From positions 267,507-331,506 of the forward strand of contig NZ_JACVXD010000003.1 in assembly GCF_014596975.1 (NCBI RefSeq): DNA of 64,000 nucleotides, in the 5' to 3' direction. This document shows positions 53,812 through 63,571 of the stretch, piece by piece (within the stretch, counting starts at the first letter, position 1; every line of letters begins with the position of its first letter). Origin of the DNA: Aestuariibaculum marinum. Lineage in GTDB: Bacteria > Bacteroidota > Bacteroidia > Flavobacteriales > Flavobacteriaceae. The notes below the pieces were generated by a model. That model was not told the DNA's origin, did no database searches, and saw only the letters and a program-made list of their open reading frames with translations. A program made the position numbers and the translations under genes.

Positions 53812-54897
53812 GTGAAAATATTAGATTGGTACATTTTAAAACGATATTTATTTACATTTTTTATGATGCTTTTGCTGTTTGTACCAATAGGTATAACGGT
53901 ACATTTAGCTGAAAAAATTGGAAAAATTTTAGAAAATGAGGTGCCAATCGGTGAAGTCCTTCTGTATTTCTTAGATTTTACCATCTATTTTGCGCATCTG
54001 CTTTTTCCTTTGTTTTTATTCCTGTCTGTAATTTGGTTTACATCCAAACTGGCAAATAATACAGAGGTCATAGCCTTTTTAAGTTCAGGAGTGTCGTTTT
54101 ACAGGTTTTTGCGTCCATATATGATTGGGGCAACTATTGTAGGTATTCTGTCTATTGTATTGGGCTTGTATTTGGCGCCTATGGCAAGTCAAGGGTTTAA
54201 CGACTTTTCATATAAATATTTTAAGAAAGGAAAAAGTGCCTATGATGGTGCTAATGTAGATTTGTTCCGCCAGATTAACGATAACGAAATGATTTACGTA
54301 AGTAGCTTCGATGTTAAAAATAAAAACGGGAGTAATTTTACTTTAGAGCATTTTGAAAATAATAAGTTAACCTACAAAATTACCGCTAACAGTATTAGAT
54401 ATATTGAAGAAGATACGACGTATAGGTTAGTAAATTATGTAAAGAGAACCATCGGAGAAAATGACGATATTCTTGAGGAGATAGAAAGACGAAAGGATAC
54501 ACTGTTTCCGTTTAAGGTCGATGATTTAACACCTGAAATTTATGCTGCAGAGGTAAAGCCTTATGGCGAATTAAAACGTTTTATAGCTAAAGAAGAGGCC
54601 AGAGGCTCATCTAATGTTGGGCGCTTTAAGTTAGTATTGTATAAAAAATGGAGTTTACCAGTGTCAGTATTTATTTTAACCATTATTGCCGTGGCGGTTT
54701 CATCTATGAAACGTCGAGGTGGTATGGGGGTTAATCTGGCTATTGGTATCTGTATTGCTATGGTATTTGTCTTTTTCGATAAAATTTTCGGAGTTATGGC
54801 AGAGCAGTCCGATTTCTCTCCAATTATAGCCGCATGGTTCCCTAATGTGGTATTTGCTGTGCTATCTGTTTTCTTATTACAAAAGGCGAAACGATAA
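53812..54897 (+). CDS. LptF/LptG family permease
   Basis: A 361-residue inner-membrane protein of the YjgP/YjgQ family with six transmembrane helices (around residues 15-35, 50-85, 100-120, 275-355) and a large periplasmic domain between helices 3 and 4. It helps the LptB2FGC complex pull LPS from the inner membrane to the periplasmic bridge. The start is GTG at 53812, the first codon of MKILDWYILKRYLFTFFMMLL. A second permease is expected elsewhere. Downstream of tgt by 56 bases, perhaps cotranscribed. Confidence 0.88.
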   Translation: MKILDWYILKRYLFTFFMMLLLFVPIGITVHLAEKIGKILENEVPIGEVLLYFLDFTIYFAHLLFPLFLFLSVIWFTSKLANNTEVIAFLSSGVSFYRFLRPYMIGATIVGILSIVLGLYLAPMASQGFNDFSYKYFKKGKSAYDGANVDLFRQINDNEMIYVSSFDVKNKNGSNFTLEHFENNKLTYKITANSIRYIEEDTTYRLVNYVKRTIGENDDILEEIERRKDTLFPFKVDDLTPEIYAAEVKPYGELKRFIAKEEARGSSNVGRFKLVLYKKWSLPVSVFILTIIAVAVSSMKRRGGMGVNLAIGICIAMVFVFFDKIFGVMAEQSDFSPIIAAWFPNVVFAVLSVFLLQKAKR

Positions 54898-55028
54898 GTG
54901 TTACAGCCAAAGTATTTACGCTAAAGCATTAAATCTTTCGTAGTTTATTAGAGAATGATTAATTTTGCATTGTAATTAACGATAACCAATAATTCATGTT
55001 TTTTCTTAGTTTAAAATGAAAAAATATG

Positions 55029-55036
55029 TAGGTTTG
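55029..55036 (+). promoter_or_regulatory. accA promoter -7 box
   Basis: TAGGTTTG ends 39 bases before the accA ATG and repeats the tgt promoter context (AAATATGTAGGTTTG). Confidence 0.5.
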
Positions 55037-55075
55037 TAGGCTAAAATAAATAAACAGCCATAATAAAAAATTCTT

Positions 55076-56029
55076 ATGGAATATTTAGAATTTGAACTCC
55101 CTATAAAAGAATTAGAAGAGCAACTTCAAAAATGTAGAGTCATTGGAGAAGAGAGCGAAGTAGATGTTACAGAAACCTGTAAAAACATCGAATCCAAATT
55201 AAAGGAAACTCAAAAAGATATCTATAAAAACTTAACACCATGGCAGCGTGTTCAGTTATCACGTCACCCGAACAGACCTTATACTTTAGACTATATTAAG
55301 GCTATTTGTGGAGATACATTTTTAGAACTTCACGGCGATAGAAGTTTTAAAGATGATAAAGCGATGATTGGTGGTTTAGGTAAAATTGGAGATCAAAGTT
55401 TTATGTTCATTGGTCAACAAAAAGGGTACAATACTAAAACGCGTCAGTACAGAAACTTTGGAATGGCTAACCCAGAGGGTTACCGTAAGGCACTTCGTTT
55501 AATGAAGTCTGCTGAGAAGTTCGGAATCCCTGTAGTTACGTTATTAGATACACCTGGTGCTTACCCAGGATTAGAAGCTGAAGAGCGCGGACAAGGAGAA
55601 GCTATTGCTAGAAATATATTAGAAATGACTCGCTTAAAAGTGCCTGTAATTACTATTGTAATTGGCGAAGGTGCTTCGGGAGGTGCATTAGGCATTGGTG
55701 TTGGTGACGTTGTATTAATGTTAGAAAACACTTGGTACTCTGTTATCTCACCTGAATCATGTTCATCAATTTTATGGCGTAGCTGGGAGTATAAAGAGCA
55801 AGCAGCCGAAGCTTTAAAATTAACGGCTAGCGATATGAAGAAATTAAAGCTGGTTGATGAAATTATTAAGGAACCTCTAGGTGGTGCTCACAGAGATAGA
55901 GAGAAGACTTTTAAAACTGTTAGTAATACTATCGTTAAAGTTTTTGAAGACCTTAAAAACTTATCACCAGATGAGTTAGTATCTCAGCGTATGGAAAAAT
56001 ATTCCAACATGGGAGTATTTAAAGGTTAG
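55076..56029 (+). CDS. accA: Acetyl-CoA carboxylase carboxyltransferase subunit alpha
   Basis: Half of the carboxyltransferase that makes malonyl-CoA for fatty-acid synthesis. Crotonase-fold signature features are [20 protein letters not shown] and [15 protein letters not shown] (residues 165-220), with a CoA-binding N-terminal helical region ([19 protein letters not shown]). Length 317 is normal. Followed by a terminator; accD is elsewhere, as usual in this group. Confidence 0.96.
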   Translation: MEYLEFELPIKELEEQLQKCRVIGEESEVDVTETCKNIESKLKETQKDIYKNLTPWQRVQLSRHPNRPYTLDYIKAICGDTFLELHGDRSFKDDKAMIGGLGKIGDQSFMFIGQQKGYNTKTRQYRNFGMANPEGYRKALRLMKSAEKFGIPVVTLLDTPGAYPGLEAEERGQGEAIARNILEMTRLKVPVITIVIGEGASGGALGIGVGDVVLMLENTWYSVISPESCSSILWRSWEYKEQAAEALKLTASDMKKLKLVDEIIKEPLGGAHRDREKTFKTVSNTIVKVFEDLKNLSPDELVSQRMEKYSNMGVFKG

Positions 56030-56049
56030 ACCTTGTAAAATCTACATAC

Positions 56050-56086
56050 ATAAAAATCTGAAGTGTCTAACTTCAGATTTTTTTTG
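56050..56086 (+). terminator. Rho-independent terminator of accA
   Basis: The stem AAATCTGAAG / CTTCAGATTT (56054-56080) with a seven-base loop is followed by five more T. Confidence 0.88.
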
Positions 56087-56198
56087 TGGTTATTGACAAT
56101 TTTTATAAGTTATTAACAGTTAGATTGTTAACTATTGGTTAATAATCAGAATCGATTTTCTGTTCGTTAAAAGATTCATTTTAGTTACATTCGTACAT

Positions 56199-57740
56199 AT
56201 GAAACAACCCGACCAAATTAAAGGATATAGAGTAGACAAGAGCACCCTTATCAACCTTGAAAAAGGAAAAATACCTCCTCAAGCTATTGATTTAGAGGAA
56301 GTTGTGTTAGGTGCGATGATGATTGATAAAAAGGGTGTTGATGAAGTAATTGATATTTTAAGCGCTGAAGCATTCTATAAAGAATCCCATCAGCATATTT
56401 TTTCGGCAATCTTTCAGTTGTTTGAAAATAGTGAACCAATTGACTTATTAACCGTTTCAACACAGTTAAAGAAGAATGGGAAGTTAGAATTGTCCGGCGG
56501 TGATTTTTATTTAATTTCCTTAACGCAGAAAGTGTCATCTTCGGCACATATTGAGTTCCATGCGCGTATTATTTTGCAGAAATTTATTCAGCGAAGTTTA
56601 ATTAAAATTTCAAATGAAATTATTGAAGACTCTTACGATGAAACTAAAGATGTATTTGATTTATTAGATAATGCTGAAGCTAAATTATACGAAGTTACTC
56701 AAGGAAATATTAAGAAATCGAGTGAATCTGCGCAGGATTTAGTTATTCAAGCGAAGAAAAAAATTGAAGAGATTTCTAATAAAGAAGGGCTAAGTGGTAT
56801 CCCAACAGGATTTACTAAACTGGATAAATTAACCTCGGGGTGGCAACCATCCGATTTAATTATCGTAGCCGCTCGTCCGGGTATGGGTAAAACAGCCCTA
56901 ACGTTATCCATGGCGAGAAATATTGCGGTAGATCAAAATATTCCGGTAGCGTTCTTCTCTTTAGAGATGGCATCGGTACAGTTAATTACACGTCTTATTT
57001 CCAGCGAAACAGGATTGTCTTCTGAAAAATTAAGAACCGGTAAATTAGAAAAGCACGAATGGGAACAGTTAAATGTGAAGGTTAAGGACTTAGAAAAAGC
57101 GCCGCTTTATATTGATGATACCCCATCGTTATCTATTTTCGATTTAAGAGCGAAAGCACGACGTTTATCATCACAACACGGCATCAAGTTAATCATGATT
57201 GATTACTTGCAGTTAATGACCGGAGGTAGCGCACATGCCGGTAACCGTGAGCAGGAGATTTCCATGATTTCGCGAAACTTAAAAGCATTGGCAAAAGAGT
57301 TAATGGTACCTGTAATTGCGCTTTCTCAGTTATCTCGTGCTGTTGAAACACGTGGAGGAAGTAAACGTCCGTTGCTATCAGATTTACGTGAATCTGGAGC
57401 GATTGAGCAGGATGCCGATATTGTAAGTTTTATTTATCGTCCGGAGTACTATAAGATAGATGAATGGGATGACGAAGAGCGTTCGCCAACCGAAGGTCAA
57501 GCCGAGTTTATTATCGCAAAACACCGTAATGGTGGATTAGAAAACATTAGGTTGAAATTCTTAGGACACTTAGGTAAGTTCGATAATTTAGACGATTTTG
57601 ATTCGCCGTTTGAATTCCATTCTAAAATGAATGATGGAGGAGGAGAGGATAACTTTAGCTCTAATAATTTTACAGCAAGTCCAGATCAGGCTTTCGGAAG
57701 TTCATTTAATGATGATAACGATGACGAAGTGCCATTTTAA
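56199..57740 (+). CDS. dnaB: Replicative DNA helicase
   Basis: The 513-residue ring helicase at the replication fork. The N-terminal DnaB domain starts at PPQAIDLEEVVLGAMMIDK, and the RecA-like C-terminal domain carries Walker A AARPGMGKTALTL, Walker B LIMIDYLQLM, and the arginine-finger region SDLRESGAIEQDAD. The C-terminal tail after GHLGKFDNLDDF is long, acidic and Ser/Asn-rich, typical of Bacteroidota. No DnaC-type loader is nearby. Followed by an inverted repeat that may terminate the transcript. Confidence 0.96.
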   Translation: MKQPDQIKGYRVDKSTLINLEKGKIPPQAIDLEEVVLGAMMIDKKGVDEVIDILSAEAFYKESHQHIFSAIFQLFENSEPIDLLTVSTQLKKNGKLELSGGDFYLISLTQKVSSSAHIEFHARIILQKFIQRSLIKISNEIIEDSYDETKDVFDLLDNAEAKLYEVTQGNIKKSSESAQDLVIQAKKKIEEISNKEGLSGIPTGFTKLDKLTSGWQPSDLIIVAARPGMGKTALTLSMARNIAVDQNIPVAFFSLEMASVQLITRLISSETGLSSEKLRTGKLEKHEWEQLNVKVKDLEKAPLYIDDTPSLSIFDLRAKARRLSSQHGIKLIMIDYLQLMTGGSAHAGNREQEISMISRNLKALAKELMVPVIALSQLSRAVETRGGSKRPLLSDLRESGAIEQDADIVSFIYRPEYYKIDEWDDEERSPTEGQAEFIIAKHRNGGLENIRLKFLGHLGKFDNLDDFDSPFEFHSKMNDGGGEDNFSSNNFTASPDQAFGSSFNDDNDDEVPF

Positions 57741-57806
57741 CAGATAATCTTTTCGTTAAAAAGAATTCCTCAAAAATATTTTAAGTATCTTTAAGTTTAA
57801 AATATA

Positions 57807-57850
57807 CCGAAGATAAATGCATGAAATTAGTTTTGTGTATTTATCTTCGG
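57807..57850 (+). promoter_or_regulatory. 15-bp inverted repeat around a possible promoter box
   Basis: CCGAAGATAAATGCA (57807-57821) and TGTATTTATCTTCGG (57836-57850) pair in 15 positions with one G-U, around a 14-base loop. A TAGTTTTG box (57828-57835) lies in the loop. The hairpin is 66 bases after dnaB and 21 before the TTG start of the next gene; CTTTT follows. It may terminate dnaB, or it may be an operator on the downstream promoter. Confidence 0.45.
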
Positions 57851-57871
57851 CTTTTAAATACCATTTAACTT

Positions 57872-59131
57872 TTGAAAAAGATACTGTTTACATCTCTTTT
57901 TATTTGCTTGGGCTTACAAGCCTTTGCTTCATATATTCTTATTCCAATGGATGCGGAAGGCCAGAAAAACCATTTAAAGGCCTACGGATTAACGTATTGG
58001 ATTCTTACCAAAGACCAAAAAGTAAAGTGGTTACTTAATTACCGTGGAGGTTCGTTTTTGTTGCCAGATTCAGAAACTATCCAACGTGAATGCCAGATTC
58101 GAGGCATTTCTTTTGAAGTGTTATCTGATGCTAAAACCGAAAGTATTCTTGCGGAAATAAGTAGTCCGAGTCAGAATATGGAAGCTGTAGTTTTAGAGAA
58201 GGCTCCTAAAGTTGCAGTTTATACGCCAAAGGGTAAATTACCATGGGATGATGCGGTAACTATGGTGTTACAGTACGCTGAAATCCCTTATGAAACGATT
58301 TATGATGAAGAAGTGCTAAATGATGGTTTGTTGCTATTTGATTGGCTGCACTTGCATCATGAGGATTTCACGGGACAATATGGGAAATTTTATGGCGCCT
58401 ATAAAGCCGCATCATGGTATATTGAAGAGAAAAAGGAAGCTGAGGCTTTGGCTACAAAATTAGGGTATAGTAAAGTGTCGGATGAGAAACTTGCAGTAGC
58501 TTTAAAGATTCGAGACTATGTTATTGGAGGAGGATTTATGTTTGCCATGTGTAGTGCTACCGATAGTTTTGATATAGCCTTATCGGCAGAAGGAATCGAT
58601 ATTTGTGAACCTATGTTTGATGGTGATGCCAGTTCTCCTGGATATCAAAATAAAATTGATTATAACAGAACATTTGCGTTTACTGGTTTTACCTTGGAAC
58701 GTAATCCAAATATATATGAGTTTTCATCAATAGATATGACCAGAAAACGAATGATTCATAAATCTACAGATTACTTTTCATTAATGGAATTTTCTGCAAA
58801 ATGGGACCCGATTCCTACCATGTTATGCCAAAATCATACGGCGTTAGTAAAAGGTTTTATGGGGCAAACTACTTCGTTTACCAGAGATGAGATAAAATCG
58901 AATGTATTGGTGATGGGAGAAACGAAATCAAACGGAGAAGCCAAATACATTCATGGTATAAAAGGAAAAGGCTTTTTTACGTTTTATGGCGGGCACGATC
59001 CGGAAGATTATCAGCATCGTGTTGGAGATGCCAAGACAGAGCTCGATTTGCATCCTAATTCACCAGGATATCGTCTGATTTTAAATAATATCTTATTTCC
59101 TGCGGCTCGAAAGAAAAAACAAAAGACCTAA
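57872..59131 (+). CDS. Secreted protein usually annotated asparagine synthetase B; looks like a GATase/DJ-1-fold protein
   Basis: A 419-residue protein widely called asparagine synthetase B in Flavobacteriia. A signal peptide (MKKILFTSLFICLGLQAFA) opens it, so the N-terminal Cys2 nucleophile of real AsnB is missing, and no PP-loop SGGxDS motif is visible. The central part (residues 110-240) looks like a glutamine-amidotransferase/DJ-1 fold: KVAVYTPKGKLPWDDAV, then an elbow GGGFMFAMCSATDSFD with a candidate Cys nucleophile. Start is TTG (57872). I would describe it as a conserved secreted protein of unknown function. Confidence 0.75.
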   Translation: MKKILFTSLFICLGLQAFASYILIPMDAEGQKNHLKAYGLTYWILTKDQKVKWLLNYRGGSFLLPDSETIQRECQIRGISFEVLSDAKTESILAEISSPSQNMEAVVLEKAPKVAVYTPKGKLPWDDAVTMVLQYAEIPYETIYDEEVLNDGLLLFDWLHLHHEDFTGQYGKFYGAYKAASWYIEEKKEAEALATKLGYSKVSDEKLAVALKIRDYVIGGGFMFAMCSATDSFDIALSAEGIDICEPMFDGDASSPGYQNKIDYNRTFAFTGFTLERNPNIYEFSSIDMTRKRMIHKSTDYFSLMEFSAKWDPIPTMLCQNHTALVKGFMGQTTSFTRDEIKSNVLVMGETKSNGEAKYIHGIKGKGFFTFYGGHDPEDYQHRVGDAKTELDLHPNSPGYRLILNNILFPAARKKKQKT

Positions 59132-59158
59132 TAGCTTGTCAACTATTAGGCTTTTTAT
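59124..59158 (+). terminator. Rho-independent terminator of the 57872-59131 gene
   Basis: The stem CCTAATAG / CTATTAGG (59127-59150) with an eight-base loop is followed by CTTTTT. The left arm contains the gene's stop codon. Confidence 0.8.
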
Positions 59159-59161
59159 TGC

Positions 59162-59614
59162 TTACTCTTCATAAATAATGACACGTTCAAAGGTATAGAT
59201 ATAGCCATCGGCAGCTTCGCCACTAACAGTTATATTTTGGTCTATGACCATTTCATTTTCACTATTGTTGATAATTAAATTTCCAAATTCAGCATTATTT
59301 ACAAACAGAAACTGGTTTGAATCCTGTTCTGTAACACTAAAACTGTAAACGCCACTATCGAAACCGTCCTCAATAGTATCATCATTGTTTGTATTGGTTA
59401 TGGTTAGTGAACCATATTCCTCATTAAAGATCCAGATAATCTCATTTAATTCGAAATTATTATCAACTCCGGCAAGACCTCCAAATACGTTGGTAAGATG
59501 CCATTCTATGCTAACGATATTAGGTAAATTAGAATCTATATTGCTGTCGCTTGCAATACTACAGTTGGTCAAGGTCAAGCATGCAATTAATAGGATGTAA
59601 ATCTGTTGTTTCAT
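59162..59614 (-). CDS. Lipoprotein of unknown function
   Basis: A 150-residue protein. From the ATG at 59612-59614 the signal peptide is MKQQIYILLIACLTLTNC, with a lipobox ending in the Cys of residue 18; the TTG-initiated longer version adds four lysine-rich residues. The mature part is acidic and Asn-rich (DSNIDSNLPNIVSIEWHLTN, NNTNNDDTIEDGFDSG), with an alternating-strand pattern that suggests a small beta-barrel or lipocalin-like META-type domain. No family recognised. Confidence 0.7.
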   Translation of the reverse strand: MKQQIYILLIACLTLTNCSIASDSNIDSNLPNIVSIEWHLTNVFGGLAGVDNNFELNEIIWIFNEEYGSLTITNTNNDDTIEDGFDSGVYSFSVTEQDSNQFLFVNNAEFGNLIINNSENEMVIDQNITVSGEAADGYIYTFERVIIYEE

Positions 59615-59734
59615 TTTCTTTTTCAATTTATTTATAGATGTAATAAAACGAATAAGGTTGCGTGTTTATGACAAAAAAATATCGGTTTTTTAAATTTTCA
59701 TTTTAATTTAGCGTCATTACAAAATTATAATAGA

Positions 59735-60157
59735 ATGAAAGTTTTTCAAAAAGAAATACGTTTAAAAGCTTATCCCAGAGGTTTTCACTTAATTAGCGAT
59801 ACAGTTTTAGAAGCTATACCGGAAATTAAGGAAATTGAAGGAGGGCAGCTACAGGTATTCATTAAACATACTTCGGCTAGTTTAACAATTAACGAAAATG
59901 CCGATTATACGGTAAGAGGTGATTTTGAAAGACATTTTAATGTTATGGTACCTGAAAATGCTCCGTACTATCGGCATACCTATGAAGGTTCTGATGATAT
60001 GCCAGCACATATTAAAGCGTCCTTATTAGGTCCGTCGGTACAAATACCAATAACTAAAGGAAAGCCAAACTTAGGAATTTGGCAAGGCATTTATTTATGT
60101 GAACACCGAGATTATGGCGGTGAACGCCGTTTGGTAATTACTGCCTTTGGCATATAA
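59735..60157 (+). CDS. Secondary thiamine-phosphate synthase-type (YjbQ) protein
   Basis: A 140-residue UPF0047/YjbQ protein. Conserved blocks: GFHLISDTV, IKHTSASLTINENADYTVRGD at about residues 45-65, HIKASLLGPSVQIPI, and LGIWQGIYLCEHRDYGG. The trimeric family is reported to have weak thiamine-phosphate synthase activity, but its physiological role is uncertain. Ends at a bidirectional terminator shared with rplT. Confidence 0.88.
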   Translation: MKVFQKEIRLKAYPRGFHLISDTVLEAIPEIKEIEGGQLQVFIKHTSASLTINENADYTVRGDFERHFNVMVPENAPYYRHTYEGSDDMPAHIKASLLGPSVQIPITKGKPNLGIWQGIYLCEHRDYGGERRLVITAFGI

Positions 60158-60188
60158 AAAAATCCGATTCGTGAGAATCGGATTTTTT
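60156..60188. terminator. Bidirectional terminator between yjbQ-like gene and rplT
   Basis: The stem ATCCGATTC / GAATCGGAT (60162-60183, loop GTGA) is flanked by A-tracts and T-tracts on both sides. It ends the thrS-infC-rpmI-rplT operon on the minus strand. Confidence 0.92.
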
Positions 60189-60226
60189 ATTAAGCGAATA
60201 ATATGTTTTACAATAGGCGGAACGCC

Positions 60227-60571
60227 TTATTTTACTTTCTCTACTACAGCTTTAAAAGCCTCTGGGTTATTCATAGCTAAATCGGCTAAAACCTTACGGT
60301 TTAATTCGATATCGTTAGCTTTTAATTTCCCCATAAATTGAGAATAAGATAAACCATGTAAACGGGCTCCAGCGTTAATACGCGTAATCCATAATGCACG
60401 GAATGTTCTCTTTTTATTTCTACGGTCTCTGTACGAGTATTGCATCGCTTTATCAACCGCGTTTTTAGCTACTGTCCAAACGTTTTTACGACGTCCGAAG
60501 TAACCTTTAGCTTGTTTTAGAACCTTTTTTCTTCTGGCTCTTTTTGCTACAGAATTTACTGATCTTGGCAT
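60227..60571 (-). CDS. rplT: 50S ribosomal protein L20
   Basis: The 114-residue protein opens [19 protein letters not shown] and is highly basic, as L20 requires for binding 23S rRNA early in assembly. [19 protein letters not shown] and the C-terminal FKAVVEKVK are typical. Last gene of the operon; the 103-base gap after rpmI has no clear hairpin. L20 commonly represses translation of its own operon; I see no convincing binding structure, only the usual leader position. Confidence 0.97.
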   Translation of the reverse strand: MPRSVNSVAKRARRKKVLKQAKGYFGRRKNVWTVAKNAVDKAMQYSYRDRRNKKRTFRALWITRINAGARLHGLSYSQFMGKLKANDIELNRKVLADLAMNNPEAFKAVVEKVK

Positions 60572-60674
60572 AATTTTAAATGTTTTTTGTAGTAGGCGGT
60601 AGACAACTCTACACTTTTTAATTTTGGCCTAACTCCAGGGTTTATAATTTATTTAATAACCGGTTAAAACCGTA

Positions 60675-60872
60675 TTACTTTAAACGTAACATTGTTTTAA
60701 CATTGTTCTCATCCGCTTTATCTACTAAAGTGTCATGAGTTAAAGCTAACTTACGCTTTTTAGACTTCTTTGTTAAGATGTGACTTTTAAAAGCGTGTTT
60801 TCTTTTAATCTTACCAGTACCAGTTAACTTGAAACGTTTTTTGGCACTAGATTTAGTTTTCATTTTAGGCAT
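60675..60872 (-). CDS. rpmI: 50S ribosomal protein L35
   Basis: The 65-residue protein begins [18 protein letters not shown], as does L35 of most bacteria, and ends with a VKTMLRLK tail. It lies between infC and rplT in the classical gene order. Confidence 0.97.
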   Translation of the reverse strand: MPKMKTKSSAKKRFKLTGTGKIKRKHAFKSHILTKKSKKRKLALTHDTLVDKADENNVKTMLRLK

Positions 60873-60964
60873 CTTCTTTTCCTAGGTTTTAATTATTTCG
60901 CTTAATTATTGTTTCGAACTAAAATTGCTTTTAGTGTCTTAGTGTTCTAATTATATTGACCTAA

Positions 60965-61507
60965 TTATTTTTTAGGAGCAATAAACATGGTCATACGTTT
61001 ACCTTCTAGTTTAGGCATTTGTTCTACCTTACCATACTCCTCTAGATCTTGAGCTAAACGAAGCAATAAAATCTGACCTTGTTCTTTAAACACGATTGAA
61101 CGTCCTTTGAAGAATACAAACGCTTTTAACTTAGCGCCTTCTTTTAAGAACTTTTCAGCGTGCTTTTTCTTAAACTCGTAATCATGGTCATCGGTTTGAG
61201 GACCAAAACGAATTTCTTTTATAACTACCTTAGTAGCCTTAGCCTTTAATGCTTTATCACGTTTCTTCTGTTCGTAAAGGAACTTTTTATAGTCCATGAT
61301 TTTACAAACAGGAGGGTCTGCATTTGGAGAAATCTCTACTAAATCGAACTCTTGTTCTTCCGCTATTCTTAAAGCGTCTTTGGTAGAGTAAATTCCAACT
61401 TCAACGTTATCACCTACAAGGCGAACTTTAGGTACGTTAATTCTAGAGTTAATTCTGTGTTTATCCTCTTGAGATACCCTTGGTTTGGGCTGTGATTTTC
61501 TTCTAAT
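60965..61507 (-). CDS. infC: Translation initiation factor IF-3, non-AUG start
   Basis: IF-3 keeps the 30S subunit free and checks the start codon. The first in-frame ATG (61297) would begin inside the protein at [12 protein letters not shown] and lose the whole N-terminal domain. The frame runs open 70 codons further upstream, through [34 protein letters not shown] and [15 protein letters not shown], all typical of IF-3. No ATG, GTG, TTG or CTG lies between an in-frame stop and this domain; the codons available are ATA (61511-61513) and ATT (61505-61507). I choose ATT, giving 180 residues and MRRKSQPKP, as in other bacteria where infC starts at AUU. Confidence 0.9.
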   Translation of the reverse strand: MRRKSQPKPRVSQEDKHRINSRINVPKVRLVGDNVEVGIYSTKDALRIAEEQEFDLVEISPNADPPVCKIMDYKKFLYEQKKRDKALKAKATKVVIKEIRFGPQTDDHDYEFKKKHAEKFLKEGAKLKAFVFFKGRSIVFKEQGQILLLRLAQDLEEYGKVEQMPKLEGKRMTMFIAPKK

Positions 61508-61542
61508 TGCTATGGCTCTTAAATTTTTAGTTAAACTTTATT

Positions 61543-63477
61543 TTAAAACGGTTTTAGCGTTTTGCTTATTTCTTCATTTATAATGTTAGAGAAGTCTTCT
61601 ACTGAGATCATCCCTAAATCTGCTCCACCATGCTGACGCACAGTGATTTTGTTTTCGTTTGCTTCTTGCTCACCAATAATAATCATATACGGGTGTTTTT
61701 GCATTTCGGCTTCGCGAATCTTTTTCCCGATAGTCTCATTTCTATGGTCTACAAGGGCGCGAATTTCGTTATTTTCTAGCAAATTTAAAACTTTTTCGGC
61801 GTATTTTTCATATTTCTCGCTAATTGACAGGATAATAGCCTGTGTAGGCATTAACCATAACGGGAAATTTCCAGCCGTATGTTCCAGTAAAATAGCGATA
61901 AAACGCTCCATACTACCAAAAGGTGCACGGTGAATCATTACCGGACGGTGTAATTCGTTATCACTGCCTTTATAAGTTAAGTTGAAACGCTCTGGTAAAT
62001 TGTAATCTACCTGAATGGTTCCTAATTGCCATTGGCGACCAAGCGCATCTTTAACCATAAAGTCAAGCTTTGGTCCGTAGAAGGCAGCTTCTCCGGTTTC
62101 GATAACGTAGTTAAGACCTTTATCTTTAGCAGCGTTAATAATAGCCTGTTCTGCTTTTTCCCAATTTTCAACGTTACCAATGTATTTGTCGGGATTTTCA
62201 GGATCCCTTACAGATACTTGTGCTGTAAAGTTTTCAAACCCTAATGACCCGAATACATAAAGCACTAAATCGATAACATTTTTAAACTCTTCGTCTAACT
62301 GATCTGGTGTACAGAATAGGTGAGCATCGTCTTGAGTAAAGCCTCTTACGCGAGTTAACCCATGTAATTCTCCACTTTGCTCATAACGGTAAACCGTACC
62401 AAATTCAGCATAACGCTTTGGTAAATCTTTATAAGACCATTGACTGTTGTTATAAATTTCACAGTGGTGAGGACAGTTCATTGGTTTTAATAAAAATTCT
62501 TCACCTTCCTTAGGTGTGTTTATAGGTTGGAAACTATCGGCACCATATTTAGCATAGTGACCAGAGGTTTCGTATAATTCTTTTTGTCCGATATGTGGCG
62601 TAACCACCATTTCGTAACCAGCTTTCTTTTGAGCTGATTTTAAAAAGTTTTCTAAACGCTCACGTAAAGCAGCACCTTTAGGTAGCCATAAAGGTAACCC
62701 TTGACCAACGCGAGGAGAGAAGGTAAACAATTCTAATTCTTTACCTAGTTTTCTATGGTCACGCTTTTTTGCTTCTTCAAGTAGTTCTAAATATTCCTTA
62801 AGTTCCTTTTGTTTCGGGAACGAAATACCATACACACGTGTTAATTGTGGTTTGTTTTCATCACCTCTCCAATACGCACCAGCAACACTTAGTATTTTTA
62901 CAGCTTTAATAATGCCTGTATTTGGTATGTGCCCACCACGACATAAGTCGGTAAACGTAGAGTGGTCACAGAAGGTAATAGTACCGTCCTCAAGGTTTTC
63001 AATCAATTCCGTTTTAAACGGATTGTCTTTATAAAGATCTAAAGCTTCAGCTTTAGTCGCCGAACGCATATTAAAGTCGTGCTTCCCTCTGGCAATCTCC
63101 AGCATTTTAGTTTCAATAGCGTTGAAATCTTTTTCAGAAATCGTGTGCTCACCGAAATCTACATCGTAATAAAAGCCATTATCAATTGCAGGACCAATAG
63201 TTAATTTCGATCCTGGATATAATTCTTCAATAGCTTGAGCCAATACGTGCGCAGACGAATGCCAGAAAGCTGTTTTACCAGCTTTATCATTCCATGTATA
63301 CAAAACTAACGAGCCATCGGTGGTTAAAGGGGTTACCGTTTCAATTGTTGTACCATTAAAACTAGCCGAAATCACGTTTCGGGCAAATCCTTCACTAATG
63401 CTTTTAGCGACATCCATAGGTGTAACGTTCGCTTCATACGATCGTACACTTCCGTCGGGCAATGTTATATGTATCAT
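61543..63477 (-). CDS. thrS: Threonine-tRNA ligase
   Basis: Charges tRNA-Thr. The N-terminal TGS domain (residues 1-60) begins [20 protein letters not shown], the editing domain follows with [20 protein letters not shown], and the class II core has [10 protein letters not shown] (zinc Cys and His), [16 protein letters not shown], and [15 protein letters not shown]. The C-terminal anticodon domain ends in [12 protein letters not shown]. Length 644. The ATG at 63475-63477 fits the family start; a longer in-frame version would place 16 codons in the promoter. First gene of the thrS-infC-rpmI-rplT operon. Confidence 0.96.
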   Translation of the reverse strand: MIHITLPDGSVRSYEANVTPMDVAKSISEGFARNVISASFNGTTIETVTPLTTDGSLVLYTWNDKAGKTAFWHSSAHVLAQAIEELYPGSKLTIGPAIDNGFYYDVDFGEHTISEKDFNAIETKMLEIARGKHDFNMRSATKAEALDLYKDNPFKTELIENLEDGTITFCDHSTFTDLCRGGHIPNTGIIKAVKILSVAGAYWRGDENKPQLTRVYGISFPKQKELKEYLELLEEAKKRDHRKLGKELELFTFSPRVGQGLPLWLPKGAALRERLENFLKSAQKKAGYEMVVTPHIGQKELYETSGHYAKYGADSFQPINTPKEGEEFLLKPMNCPHHCEIYNNSQWSYKDLPKRYAEFGTVYRYEQSGELHGLTRVRGFTQDDAHLFCTPDQLDEEFKNVIDLVLYVFGSLGFENFTAQVSVRDPENPDKYIGNVENWEKAEQAIINAAKDKGLNYVIETGEAAFYGPKLDFMVKDALGRQWQLGTIQVDYNLPERFNLTYKGSDNELHRPVMIHRAPFGSMERFIAILLEHTAGNFPLWLMPTQAIILSISEKYEKYAEKVLNLLENNEIRALVDHRNETIGKKIREAEMQKHPYMIIIGEQEANENKITVRQHGGADLGMISVEDFSNIINEEISKTLKPF

Positions 63478-63498
63478 AAAATAAATTAAATTCGAGTG

Positions 63499-63529
63499 CA
63501 AAGATAATAGGATAATAAAAGACACACAA
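63499..63529 (-). promoter_or_regulatory. Promoter of the thrS-infC-rpmI-rplT operon
   Basis: On the minus strand a TTG (63527-63529) and TATCTTTG (63499-63506) are 20 bases apart, the best match to the full Bacteroidota -33/-7 promoter in the window. The thrS ATG lies 21 bases downstream. No threonine T-box or other leader is present, since the leader is so short. Confidence 0.8.
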
Positions 63530-63571
63530 TATATATGTATTTATAATTTTTAATTAAATATTATAAATTAG

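Noticed and set aside
61543..63525. Longer thrS start with [11 protein letters not shown] leader
   Set aside because: The added 16 codons overlap the TATCTTTG promoter box (63499-63506); the TGS domain starts at MIHITLPDG.
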